A stretch of 64,000 nucleotides of DNA, taken from contig NZ_VTTP01000001.1 in assembly GCF_008364845.1 (NCBI RefSeq), positions 519,594-583,593 on the forward strand, written 5' to 3'. The stretch is from Actinotalea subterranea. GTDB taxonomy: Bacteria > Actinomycetota > Actinomycetes > Actinomycetales > Cellulomonadaceae. Numbering within the stretch: the stretch's first letter is position 1; each line of letters starts with the position of its first letter. This document shows positions 49,963-60,993 of this stretch, piece by piece. Below the pieces are notes generated by a model, which saw nothing but the letters and a program-made list of their open reading frames with translations, was not told the origin of the DNA and ran no database searches. The translations under genes were made by a program, and so were the position numbers.

Positions 49963-52584
49963 ATGCAGCACCTGGACATGACGCGACGCACCGTCCTCAA
50001 GGGCCTCGGCGCGGTGGTCGCCACGACGGTTCTCAACCCCGGGCCCGCAGCAGCGGCCGCGACGACCTCCGCCCCGACGACCTGGACGGACGTGCTGGGC
50101 CACTTCGAGTCCAGGCACGAGCCCTGGAGCATCACGGTCGGCGCCGAGTACGGCGGCTCCCGGACCGCGTTCACGCGGGTCGCCGAGGGCGCCCCCGTCG
50201 GAGGCTGGTACGGCCGCCTGGACACCGACTTCTCGGCCGGAGGCCGCTACGGCGGGCTCGTCAAGACGCTCGACCACCTCGACGTCACGCGCGTGACCAT
50301 GAAGGTGCGCGCGGAGAACGTGTCGCGGGTGACGGTGCGGCTCGTGAGCGGCGACCGGACGCTGCGCCAGGGCTACGCCGCGGTGACGCCCGGCTCGAGC
50401 ACCTGGCAGGACGTCGAGGTCACCGCGTGGAACGGCATCGCCGGCTTCGAGGACGCGGTGACCATGCAGATCCAGGTGTGGAAGGACCACCTGACGGGCG
50501 GCAACCTGGCCGGGGCGCTCCTGCTCGACGACATCAGGGTCGAGCACACCGTCACGCCCGTGGTTCCCGCCTCCCTCACGACCGCGGGCCTGCCGGTCGT
50601 CCTGACGGACGACGAGGACCTCGTCCCCCTCACGGTGCGCGCGACGTACGAGGACGGGAGCACCCGGGACGTCACCCAGCACAGCGACCTCGTGTCGAGC
50701 GACCCCGCGGTGCTCACCGTCGACGAGTACGGGTACCTCGTGCCCGTGGGCGCGGGCAGCGCCGTCGTCACCGTCGACCACCTCGGCGCACGTCAGGAGT
50801 TCGCCGTCGACGTACGGGCACCGCAGGCGCTCGCCCCCCTGCGCGTCGTCGAGGGGCGCCTCATGGCCGGCGACGCGCCCTTCGGCTTCACGGGCTTCAA
50901 CTACGACCTGTTCATGCTCAGCTACCCGCGCCGCGCGAGCTGGAGCGGGCTCGACAGCGACATCGCCGTCATGGCCTCGTGGGGGCTCGGGGCCGTACGC
51001 GTCCCCATGAACCTGGGCATGGTCCAGGCCGCCCGGGGCGTGTTCCCCGACGACGAGGCGTGGGCCGGTGAGATCGCCGCGCACGGCTTGAACACCGAGT
51101 GGATGGCGATGCTCGACCACTTCGTCGAACGCGCCGGCAAGCACGGTGTCCGCACCATCATCGACTGGCACCGTGGCCCCGTGGACCCGTACGACTACTG
51201 GATCGGCGGCGTCGCCCAGGACGCCGGCACGGGGAAGCCGGGGACGGCCATCGCCTACCTCGCGCCGTCACCGACCGAGCGCGGCGAGCTCGACATGTCG
51301 AACCCCGAGCACCTCGCGACCCTGCTCGACAGCCACCGCTGGATCGCCGCGCACTTCAAGGACGACCCCGCCGTCCTGGGTGTCGAGATCCCGCACAACG
51401 AGCCGCACGACGCCTACATGTCGATCCAGTCGAACTGGCGCCACGTGACCGAGCGGTGCGCGGCGGCCGTCAAGGCCGGCGACCCCGAGCGGCTGACGTT
51501 CACGATGCCGCCCGCGTACGGCCACGACGTCTCGACGGCCGCACCGACCTGGCAGGTGCCGTTCGGCGTCGACGGGACCGCGCCGCACCACTACCTGCCG
51601 AACGCCCCCGTGCCGACGCGCGACGACGCCCCCGACCGGCACTCGCCCTGGCTCGCACGCGACGTCGACGCCGTGTTCAGCCACGCGATCGCCTCGCTGT
51701 TCGCCCCGTACTCCACCTCATCCGTGCCCGTGTACAACGGCGAGGGCGGCCACTACGGCTTCGAGTCGTTCCTGCCCGACATGGACAAGGTCGAGGCGGC
51801 CGACCTCATGATGGAGGCCGGCATGGTGCAGTACTACGCCGCCGGCGCCGCGGGTCAGCTCCACTGGTCGCTGTGGCACAACGCCAACGACTACGTGCCG
51901 TTCGTCGAGTCGTTCGCCCGCCACTACCGCCGCTTCTCACCCGTGTACGCGGCCGGGCCCGTGAGCTGGCGAGGTGCGCGCGTCGCCGTCGTCCAGAACC
52001 CGGCGGCGGCGCCCATCTCCAACGGGCACAACTGGTCGGCCGTGCCGTTCGTCAGGCTCGCGCTCGACCTGCACCTGGGCCCGTTCCACCTGCTCACGGA
52101 CGACGAGGTCATCGACAGGCTGCTCACCCAGGTGCCGTCCGGCCTCGAGCAGGTCGACGGGCTCTCCGCGTCGTTCGACTACGACGCCGTGGTGGTGGAC
52201 CGGCGCAACCTGGACGAGCGCGTCAGGTCGGTCCTCGAGCGCGACGACCTCGACGTGCCCGTGCTCTGGGTCGACGACATGGAGCAGCTGGGTGCCACGG
52301 CGCTGGCGTCGTTCCTCACGGGCGCGGGCGTCCAGGTCGACCGGCGCACGAGCCCCGGCGTCCAGCTCGTGACGGGCCCCGCGCACCTGCTCGTCTACCG
52401 GCGCGACGAGCGCAGCCCTGGACGCGTGCGGGTGCACCCGCGGATCCCGGGAGACGGACCGCTCCGACTCGTCGACGAGTCCGGCACCACGGTGTACGAC
52501 GGCACCTCGGCCGACCTGTGGGACCGCGGCGTGCGCGTCGAGATCGAGACGTGGCGCAGCGCGATCCTGCGCATCGAGCGCTGA
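49963..52584 (+). CDS. Tat-exported GH5-like (clan GH-A) glycoside hydrolase
   Basis: An 873-aa protein; ATG 49963 has ACAGGGAG upstream. The Tat leader is TRRTVLKGLGAVVATT, with a probable cleavage after the Ala run near residue 33. Residues 41-195 are a beta-sandwich (carbohydrate-binding-module-like), 205-285 a bacterial Ig-like group 2 domain (LTVRATYEDGSTRDVT), and 295-660 a TIM barrel with acid/base Glu480 in PHNEPHD and nucleophile Glu594 in YNGEGGHYG. The last 210 residues are a C-terminal domain of clan-A type. It could act on a beta-mannan or beta-glucan, fitting the adjacent beta-mannosidase. The exact GH family is uncertain. Confidence 0.8.
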   Translation: MQHLDMTRRTVLKGLGAVVATTVLNPGPAAAAATTSAPTTWTDVLGHFESRHEPWSITVGAEYGGSRTAFTRVAEGAPVGGWYGRLDTDFSAGGRYGGLVKTLDHLDVTRVTMKVRAENVSRVTVRLVSGDRTLRQGYAAVTPGSSTWQDVEVTAWNGIAGFEDAVTMQIQVWKDHLTGGNLAGALLLDDIRVEHTVTPVVPASLTTAGLPVVLTDDEDLVPLTVRATYEDGSTRDVTQHSDLVSSDPAVLTVDEYGYLVPVGAGSAVVTVDHLGARQEFAVDVRAPQALAPLRVVEGRLMAGDAPFGFTGFNYDLFMLSYPRRASWSGLDSDIAVMASWGLGAVRVPMNLGMVQAARGVFPDDEAWAGEIAAHGLNTEWMAMLDHFVERAGKHGVRTIIDWHRGPVDPYDYWIGGVAQDAGTGKPGTAIAYLAPSPTERGELDMSNPEHLATLLDSHRWIAAHFKDDPAVLGVEIPHNEPHDAYMSIQSNWRHVTERCAAAVKAGDPERLTFTMPPAYGHDVSTAAPTWQVPFGVDGTAPHHYLPNAPVPTRDDAPDRHSPWLARDVDAVFSHAIASLFAPYSTSSVPVYNGEGGHYGFESFLPDMDKVEAADLMMEAGMVQYYAAGAAGQLHWSLWHNANDYVPFVESFARHYRRFSPVYAAGPVSWRGARVAVVQNPAAAPISNGHNWSAVPFVRLALDLHLGPFHLLTDDEVIDRLLTQVPSGLEQVDGLSASFDYDAVVVDRRNLDERVRSVLERDDLDVPVLWVDDMEQLGATALASFLTGAGVQVDRRTSPGVQLVTGPAHLLVYRRDERSPGRVRVHPRIPGDGPLRLVDESGTTVYDGTSADLWDRGVRVEIETWRSAILRIER

Positions 52585-54333
<1,749 letters not shown>

Positions 54334-54349
54334 CGGCGCTCCCGTGACG

Positions 54350-54388
54350 GGCGGGGTGGGCGAGCGCACGCTCCTCGCCCACCCCGCC
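54350..54388 (+). terminator. strong terminator hairpin after GAPDH
   Basis: GGCGGGGTGGGCGAG (54350-54364) pairs perfectly with CTCGCCCACCCCGCC (54374-54388), a 15-bp stem and 9-base loop, 17 bases after the stop codon. No T-tract follows, as is common in high-GC actinobacteria. Confidence 0.75.
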
Positions 54389-54512
54389 GCGTCGCCACCC
54401 GGCCGCACGCCGGATGGTGGACGATTCCTCGGGGAACCCGGTGCGCGGCGGGCGAGGCCCGACGCGCACGGCCCGCCACCGCTCGCCACTGCTCGCCGCC
54501 GAGAGGACCACT

Positions 54513-55820
54513 GTGCAGACCGTCACCACCCCCGTCCCGTCAGCCCTCGCGCACCGCGTGGTCGGAACCGACGTCACGCTCGTCGGGCCCGACGGCCGGC
54601 CGCTCGCCGACCAGGAGGTGCGGGTCGAGCAGGTGCGGCACGCCTTCGGCTTCGGCAACATCGGGTTCGACCTCATCGGCCTCGCCAACGGCGAGACGGG
54701 ACGGCCCGCAGGTGCAGGTGACGACGACGCCGCGATGCACCACGAGGTCGGCAGCGCCGCCCCCGAGCAGGCCGAGCACCTCGCCGAGCTGTGGCTCGAC
54801 GTGTTCAACATGGCCACGCTGCCCTTCTACTGGCGCGCCTTCGAGCCGGAGCGCGGCCGCCCCGACACGGTCCGCCTGCGCCGCGCCGCCCAGTGGTTCG
54901 CCGAGCGCGGCGTCACGGTCAAGGGCCACCCGCTCGTGTGGCACACGCTCGCCCCGTCGTGGCTGCTCGGCCTGCCGACCGACGAGGTCGAGCGGGCAGT
55001 CCGCGACCGCATCACGCGCGACGTGACGGACATGGCGGGGGCCGTCACGGTGTGGGACGCGATCAACGAGGTCGTGATCATGCCGGTGTTCACCGCGGAG
55101 GAGAACGCCGTCACGCCGCTCGCCCAGCGGCTCGGCCGCGTCGGCATCGTGCGGCTCGCGTTCGACACGGCGCGCGCTGCCGACCCGTCGGTGACGCTCC
55201 TGCTCAACGACTTCAACCTGTCGCCCGCGTACGAGCAGCTCGTCGAGGAGTGCCTCGAGGCGGGCGTGCGGATCGACGCCCTCGGCCTGCAGAGCCACAT
55301 GCACCAGGGCTACTGGGGCGAGGAGAAGACGCAGGCCGTCCTCGAGCGGTTCGCGCGCTTCGGCCTGCCCCTGCACCTGACCGAGACCACGCTCGTCTCG
55401 GGCGACCTCATGCCGCCGGAGATCGTGGACCTCAACGACTACCAGGTGCCCTCCTGGCCTTCGACGCCCGACGGCGAGGCCCGCCAGGCCGACGAGCTCG
55501 TGCGGCACTGCACGACGCTCATGGCCCACCCGTCCGTCGAGGCGTTCACCTACTGGGGCATCTCCGACGACGGCGCCTGGCTCGGCGCCCCGGCGGGCCT
55601 CGTGCGGACCGACGGGACACCCAAGCCCGCGTACGACGCGCTGCGCCGGCTGGTCAAGGAGGACTGGTGGCTCGCGCCCACGACCGTGCGCACCGACGAC
55701 GCCGGACGCGTGCGCGTCGAGGGGTTCGCGGGGACGTACCGGGTCGAGGTCGGCGGCCGCTCGGCAGCGTTCGAGCTCGGGGCCCAGGGCCCGCGGGCCG
55801 TCGAGGTCTCGCCCGTCTGA
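54513..55820 (+). CDS. GH10-family endo-beta-xylanase, apparently intracellular
   Basis: A 435-aa protein from GTG 54513 (GAGAGG upstream); in-frame starts from 54414 would add a basic, unstructured tail without signal-peptide character. Residues 15-45 form a small beta domain. The GH10 barrel follows, with KGHPLVWHTLAPSWL, acid/base Glu186 in WDAINE, NDFNLSP, DALGLQSHMH and nucleophile Glu291 in HLTETT. The C-terminal 70 residues are a beta domain (VEGFAGTYRVEVGG). Lack of a signal peptide suggests action on imported xylo-oligosaccharides. It converges on the large secreted protein across a structured gap. Confidence 0.9.
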   Translation: MQTVTTPVPSALAHRVVGTDVTLVGPDGRPLADQEVRVEQVRHAFGFGNIGFDLIGLANGETGRPAGAGDDDAAMHHEVGSAAPEQAEHLAELWLDVFNMATLPFYWRAFEPERGRPDTVRLRRAAQWFAERGVTVKGHPLVWHTLAPSWLLGLPTDEVERAVRDRITRDVTDMAGAVTVWDAINEVVIMPVFTAEENAVTPLAQRLGRVGIVRLAFDTARAADPSVTLLLNDFNLSPAYEQLVEECLEAGVRIDALGLQSHMHQGYWGEEKTQAVLERFARFGLPLHLTETTLVSGDLMPPEIVDLNDYQVPSWPSTPDGEARQADELVRHCTTLMAHPSVEAFTYWGISDDGAWLGAPAGLVRTDGTPKPAYDALRRLVKEDWWLAPTTVRTDDAGRVRVEGFAGTYRVEVGGRSAAFELGAQGPRAVEVSPV

Positions 55821-55832
55821 CGGTCCGAGGCC

Positions 55833-55895
55833 GGCCCGAGCGGGTCCCGGCGGTCCGCGCGGCCGGCGACCGCTCGGGCCGCCGGCCGCGCGGAC
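55833..55895. terminator. compound hairpin between convergent GH10 and secreted-protein genes
   Basis: GTCCGCGCGGCCGGC (55853-55867) pairs perfectly with GCCGGCCGCGCGGAC (55881-55895). Eleven of the 13 loop bases (55870-55880, CCGCTCGGGCC) are perfectly complementary to GGCCCGAGCGG at 55833-55843, so a second, competing or pseudoknotted stem is possible. Probably a bidirectional terminator. Confidence 0.65.
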
Positions 55896-55919
55896 GCCGG
55901 CCTCACCGCTCGCGTGCCG

Positions 55920-58900
55920 TCACCGGCAGGACACGGCGGGGTACCTGGCGGTCATGGCCTGCCCGGCGCCGTGGCCGCCGAACGCCGGCTTCACCTCCAC
56001 CCGGACCGAGCCGCCGGGCACCCACCGCTGCCACGTCGGGAAGACGCGCGAGACGCTCCTGCCGGGTCGCACGTTGCGCAGCGTCTTCGTGCCGTACTCG
56101 GTCGAGACTCGAGCGTCGACGCGGGTGGTGTCCGCGTTGGTCACGGTCACCCCCAGCCACACGGTCCAGCCCACGCATCGCGCGTCCGCCCCGACGGTCA
56201 CGTGGAGCGACGGCGCGACAGGCCCGACGGCGGTCGCCTCCGCCTCGGCGTCCGACCACCCCGGTCGGCTCGCCTCGACGCGGACGCCGATCATCGCGCC
56301 GGCGTCGGCCGCGTCGAGGCGGTAGTCCGCCCCGGTCGCCGAGGTGAGGGGCTCACCGTCACGGGTCCACTGGTACGAGGCCGGCGTCCAGCCGTCCGTG
56401 ACACGCGCGTGGAGCGTCTCGCCGACCTTCGCGGTCCCCTCGATGCTCGCCGCGAGCGGCTCCCCCTCCGCGCCGACCTCGTGCCGCATGCTGATCGTCA
56501 CGGTGCCCGCGTCGGCAGGGACCCGGACGACGCCCGCGGCCTCGTCGACGCTCGCCCCGGGGGTGGAGACGCGTGCGATGTTGTCCTTGAGGCCGATGAG
56601 CTCGATGCTGAAGGCCTCCACGGCGCCGACGTCGCCCGTGAGGTCGACGGTGAGGTCCGTCCCGGTCGAGCTCATCGAGAAGCCGACGCGCCCGTCGTCG
56701 AGGACCGGGTAGCGGTCGAGCGCCACCGTGGAGCCGGTGGTGAGCCAGTCCTGCGGGATCCCGCGGCCGATGATCACGGTCCCGTCCGACCGCTGCGCGA
56801 TCAGGGAGTCGAAGAGCACCTTCGTGGCGGTGGACTGGCCCCACATGTGCTGGTTGGAGCCTCCACCGCCCGCAGCGTGGTCGATGCTCCAGGGTGAGCT
56901 CGCGGCCGGGTAGTCGACGCCCTCCCACCAGCCGAAGGGACCGCTCTGCGCCTTGTCGATCATGAACTCGTAGGCCCTGATGCCGGAGTCGCGGAACTGC
57001 TCCCCGCGCAGCGCCGAGCTGCCGTAGCCGGCGTTGTACGCACTCGAGTAGAACCCGTGGGGATACCCGCCGAAGTTGTGGATCGTGTCCGAGACCTCCG
57101 CACGTCGCTCGAAGCCGTGCGCGTAGGTCTGGTCGATCCAGTCCAGCATCAGACCCGACTGGTCGGCACCGAACAGGTACCCGTCCCACGCCCACCGGCC
57201 GAACAGGAACATGGACGCCCAGTTCGCGTCCCGCGGGTCGCTGCGCGGGCCGGTCTCGTTGGGCTCGACCATCGAGATCGGGATGTAGTCCAGCCCGAAC
57301 TCGTCGATCGTCTGCTGGAGCCTGCCGGTGGCGACACCGAGGAGGTCGTCGTACTCGGCCTGCGCCCACGCCGCCTCCTCGGTCTCGCCGAGGCTCTCCG
57401 CCAGGTAGCGGTACGTCGTCAGGCCCGCCAGGGCCGACCAGTTGTCGATCGTCCAGTAGCCCAGGCTGTCGATGGCGTTGGTCTGCTTCATGATCCCGGT
57501 GCCGCCGTCGATGCGGTCCGTCTCGACCATGTGCGTCTGCTTCTTGATGTTCTCGAACTGCGACCGGATGAAGTCGACGTCCCCGGTGCGCTGCAGGTAC
57601 AGCGCGAACGGCCAGCTGTACTTCCACTTCGCGTCGTCGTACTGCAGCTGGGCCGGCAACGTCGCGAGGTAGTCCTTCGCGTACGTGAAGTCGCCGATCG
57701 TCAGCAGCGTCGCGACGATGCCGATCGTGTCGTGGTCGAACATGATGTCGTACCCGTTCTCACCGACGTGCAGCTGCTTGTTCCCGTCGATGTCGTCACG
57801 GATGAGCAGCGTGTAGATGTAGCCGGCCTTGTACGCGTCGATGAGCTCCGGGTTCGGCAGCGCCGTGATGTCGGCGATGGCAGCGAGCCTGGTGTTCCAG
57901 TAGTCGCGCATGTGCGCGTAGTGCTCGTCATAGCCGCCGAGCGCCGCGACCTGTGCGCCCGTGGGCCACGCGTAGGTGCCGTTGAACCGGTCGGCGGCGA
58001 TCGCGAAGTCGCGCACGACTGTCTCTCCCGGCCCGACCACGGTGCGCGACGCGGCGTCGTCGAGCGGGACCAGCTCCTCGGAGACGACCGGGAGGCGCAT
58101 CTCGCTCGCGGTCGTGTTCGTGGTCGTCATCCGGGAGTAGGCGATCTCGAAGCGGTTGCCGTCGATCGTCACCTCGTCGGCGAAGCTCTGGACCCGGACG
58201 TCCAGGCCGCGCTTGCTGTACTCGCTGATGAACGCCGGGAGGTAGCCCTCGGCGTTGCGCCACTCGATCTTCCCGGGGATCGACGGCACGCCGAAGGTCA
58301 CCATCAGGTCCCCGCGGTCCCGCAGGCGGTAGCTGCCGTCGATGTACGCGATCGGTGCATGGCGGTCCCCCTCCCACCCGAAGGAGGAGACCAGCTCCGG
58401 GCTCGACTGGAAGGCGTACTCCGGGCGGGTGACCGAGCCGAGGACCTCGCGGAACGCGGCCTCGAGGAAGACGTGCTGCAGCCGGAGCGCAGCGACGTCG
58501 GCGCCACCGTCAGCGAGCAACGCCTCGGCGGCCGCGACCTCGCGCTCGAGCTGGGCGATCCCTGCCGCGTCGGCCTCGACGAGGTCGGTGCCGGCGACCT
58601 CGTCCAGGAGCAGCCGGAGCGCCTCGGCGGGCGCCGGTGACTCGTCCAGGGTGACGCCCGCCAGCGTGATGTTCCCGTTGCTGTTCGTCCGCCCGGTCAG
58701 CTGGCCCGTGATGAGCGCGCTGTCGCCCGCGGGGAGCGTGAGGGTGAGCAGCTGGGAGACCGGGGTCCCCGCGGCGGACATCGGTGCGCTCACGACCTCG
58801 GGGGTGCTCTCACCGTTGCGGTAGACCGAGATCACCGCCGACGCCTGCCAGACGCCCGTGACGAGCTGGAGCGTCCGCTCGCGGTCGTCCGCCTCGACGG

Positions 58901-59897
58901 TGAGGTCCCACCCGTACGGTCGGGTGAAGTCCGTGCTGTCGGCGAGGAACACGCCACCGGTACGGGTCCCCGCCTGCTCGGCGAGAGGCGTGCCGTTGGT
59001 CCAGCGGTAGACCACCGGGTTGTCGCTCTGGGTACGGATCGCCGTGCCCGCCGCACGGTTGGCGACCGCGAGCGCTCCGCTGCCGGTCGCAGAACGGTTG
59101 ATCGTGGGGCCGGCGAGGTGCAGCCAGTCGATACTGCCCGCGGACGTGAGGTCCATCGTCTGCGGCGGCGCCTCGGACGCGAGCGACATGCCGGCCGCGC
59201 TCGGGTCGACGGCCTGGAGCGTCGCCGCCGCGAACGAGACGTTCCCGTCCGCATGGAGCTTCTCCGTCAGGCGCGCGGTGAGCACCGCACCCTCGCCCGG
59301 GCGCAGCGTGACCGTGTACGTGCGCACCTTCGCCTCGTCGGACGCGGTGACCTGCGTCTCGTAGACCGGTGCGGAGATGCCCGTCGGCGCGACCGAGACG
59401 GTGGCACCCGCCTGCCAGATGCCGCCGACGACGACCAGACGGCGGACCGTGTCCGCGGCGGGGACGGCGACCCGGTAGCCCGCGTCGAGGTCCACGGGCC
59501 CTGTCGTCGTCCGGCCGTCGCCGAACACGCCGCCGGTCGTGAGACCGGTGGCCGTCGTCGTCGGCGTCCCGTCGGACCACTCGTACCGGTACGGGCTGTC
59601 CGTCAGGGTGCCGATCGGGCTGTCCGGGGCGAGGTTGGTGATCTCGATCGACGGCGTCGCCGCCTTGCGCTCCGTGCCGCTCCCCGTGACGTGGACCCAG
59701 TCGACCCCACCGACGGCGGTCAGGTCCAGGGCCCCTGCCGCGCCCGCCCCGGAAGGCAGGGCGGCGGTCTCGACCACGAGCGGTGACGGGTCGACGGCGG
59801 CCGCGGCCGGGGCCGGGGACCCGTAGGCGACGGGTGGCAGCGCGAGCGCGCCCACCACGAGCGCGGACACGAACACCCACGCGCCGGTCCTCTTCAT
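55920..59897 (-). CDS. large secreted (alpha/alpha)6-type glycan-active protein with duplicated N-terminal module
   Basis: A 1,325-aa protein; ATG 59897 has AAAGGAG at ideal spacing. Signal peptide to about residue 35. Two copies of a roughly 170-residue beta module follow (57-228 and 247-417), sharing DW-H-L/V, SP/NP-Y-R/YRW, GTP, TGGVF and GxWQAxAxxSV. A short helical segment comes next (424-485), then a large helical-barrel catalytic-like domain (490-1140) with YIYTLLIRDDIDGNKQ, DHDTIGIVATLLTIGDF, GYWTIDNWSALAG and WWEGVDYP. The C-terminal region has an Ig-like actinobacterial domain (YQWTRDGEPL) and a final beta domain. It is likely a glycosidase of the six-hairpin superfamily. I cannot name the family. 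It is adjacent to the LacI/CUT1 operon. Confidence 0.8.
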   Translation of the reverse strand: MKRTGAWVFVSALVVGALALPPVAYGSPAPAAAAVDPSPLVVETAALPSGAGAAGALDLTAVGGVDWVHVTGSGTERKAATPSIEITNLAPDSPIGTLTDSPYRYEWSDGTPTTTATGLTTGGVFGDGRTTTGPVDLDAGYRVAVPAADTVRRLVVVGGIWQAGATVSVAPTGISAPVYETQVTASDEAKVRTYTVTLRPGEGAVLTARLTEKLHADGNVSFAAATLQAVDPSAAGMSLASEAPPQTMDLTSAGSIDWLHLAGPTINRSATGSGALAVANRAAGTAIRTQSDNPVVYRWTNGTPLAEQAGTRTGGVFLADSTDFTRPYGWDLTVEADDRERTLQLVTGVWQASAVISVYRNGESTPEVVSAPMSAAGTPVSQLLTLTLPAGDSALITGQLTGRTNSNGNITLAGVTLDESPAPAEALRLLLDEVAGTDLVEADAAGIAQLEREVAAAEALLADGGADVAALRLQHVFLEAAFREVLGSVTRPEYAFQSSPELVSSFGWEGDRHAPIAYIDGSYRLRDRGDLMVTFGVPSIPGKIEWRNAEGYLPAFISEYSKRGLDVRVQSFADEVTIDGNRFEIAYSRMTTTNTTASEMRLPVVSEELVPLDDAASRTVVGPGETVVRDFAIAADRFNGTYAWPTGAQVAALGGYDEHYAHMRDYWNTRLAAIADITALPNPELIDAYKAGYIYTLLIRDDIDGNKQLHVGENGYDIMFDHDTIGIVATLLTIGDFTYAKDYLATLPAQLQYDDAKWKYSWPFALYLQRTGDVDFIRSQFENIKKQTHMVETDRIDGGTGIMKQTNAIDSLGYWTIDNWSALAGLTTYRYLAESLGETEEAAWAQAEYDDLLGVATGRLQQTIDEFGLDYIPISMVEPNETGPRSDPRDANWASMFLFGRWAWDGYLFGADQSGLMLDWIDQTYAHGFERRAEVSDTIHNFGGYPHGFYSSAYNAGYGSSALRGEQFRDSGIRAYEFMIDKAQSGPFGWWEGVDYPAASSPWSIDHAAGGGGSNQHMWGQSTATKVLFDSLIAQRSDGTVIIGRGIPQDWLTTGSTVALDRYPVLDDGRVGFSMSSTGTDLTVDLTGDVGAVEAFSIELIGLKDNIARVSTPGASVDEAAGVVRVPADAGTVTISMRHEVGAEGEPLAASIEGTAKVGETLHARVTDGWTPASYQWTRDGEPLTSATGADYRLDAADAGAMIGVRVEASRPGWSDAEAEATAVGPVAPSLHVTVGADARCVGWTVWLGVTVTNADTTRVDARVSTEYGTKTLRNVRPGRSVSRVFPTWQRWVPGGSVRVEVKPAFGGHGAGQAMTARYPAVSCR

Positions 59898-59940
59898 GCT
59901 GTTCTCCTTTGAACGATGCCTGGTCGGGGCGGGCAAGACG

Positions 59941-60993
59941 CTAGGCAGGGCTCCACGTCGTCGTGGAGTCACGGGTCACGAGCCGAGGCAGGGTGAGCCG
60001 TCGCAGGGGGGCTTCGGCAGTGCCTGCGAGCTGTGCGAGGAGGGACTCCCAGATGAGCTCCGCGACCTCGCGGATGGGCTGCGCGACGGAGGTGATCTGC
60101 GGGCGGCAGATCCGCGCGAGGTCGGAGTCGTCGAAGCCGGTGACCGCGACGTCCTCCCCCGGGCGCAGCCCGAGCTCGTCGAGCACCTGGATCGCCTCGA
60201 ACGCGAACGCGTCGTCACGGCACGCCAGCGCGGTCGGCCGGTGGTCGGCGAGCAGGGCCGGGAGCGCCTGCCGCAGACCGGAGGGCGACTCGACGACGAG
60301 GTGGAGCGCCGGGTCCGGCTCGACACCCGAGTCGACGAGGCCGGCGAGCAGCCCGTCGAGCCGGTCGTCCTCCATGCCGCGGTTCCGGGGCGGGCCGACG
60401 TACGCGATCCGCTCGTGCCCGGTCTGCAGGAGGTGCTCGGCGACGAGGCGCATGCCGTGGCCGCCGTCGACGTCGACCCACGAGTGCCGTGGGTCCGGGT
60501 CGGCCCACGGGCGGCCGAAGGCCACGGTCGGCATGCCGTGCTCGACGAGCCAGGCGGGCCGCGTGTCACCGACGTGGGTCTCGGGGATCACGACCCCGTC
60601 GACCGAGCGCCGCGCGTGCAGCTCCTCGTACGAGGCGATCTGGTCCTCGTCCTCGTCGCCGGCGATGTCGAGGACCACGCGATAGGCGTGCTCGGCGCCC
60701 ACCTTGGCGAGCTCGCGCATGAACGGGTCGAGCATGGACGCCTCGTTGTGGTGCCCCGCGCCGATGTGGAAGGAGATCAGGCGGGTCGAGCGGCGAGCGA
60801 GCGAGCGGGCCGTCTCGTTGGGCCGGTAGTTCAGCTGCTCGATGACGTCGAGGACGCGCGCGCGGGTGTGCTCGGCCACCCTGTCCGGCGCGTTGAGCAC
60901 GTTGGAGACGGTCTGGTGCGAGACCCCTGCCATCGCGGCGATCGACTGGAGCGTGGGTCGACGCTCCGGCACCGTCTTGCCCGGCGTGCTCAT
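59941..60993 (-). CDS. LacI-family regulator of the CUT1 importer operon
   Basis: A 350-aa protein whose ATG (60993) overlaps the stop of permease 2 (ATGA), so it is the last gene of the transport operon. The N-terminal LacI helix-turn-helix and hinge are clear: PTLQSIAAMAGVSHQTVSNVLN, then LNYRPNETARSLA. The periplasmic-binding-protein-like core includes SVDGVVIPE and VTGFDDSDLARICRPQITSV. It should repress the operon until a sugar binds. The operon promoter is outside the window. The secreted-protein gene 43 bases downstream is a likely further target. Confidence 0.93.
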   Translation of the reverse strand: MSTPGKTVPERRPTLQSIAAMAGVSHQTVSNVLNAPDRVAEHTRARVLDVIEQLNYRPNETARSLARRSTRLISFHIGAGHHNEASMLDPFMRELAKVGAEHAYRVVLDIAGDEDEDQIASYEELHARRSVDGVVIPETHVGDTRPAWLVEHGMPTVAFGRPWADPDPRHSWVDVDGGHGMRLVAEHLLQTGHERIAYVGPPRNRGMEDDRLDGLLAGLVDSGVEPDPALHLVVESPSGLRQALPALLADHRPTALACRDDAFAFEAIQVLDELGLRPGEDVAVTGFDDSDLARICRPQITSVAQPIREVAELIWESLLAQLAGTAEAPLRRLTLPRLVTRDSTTTWSPA

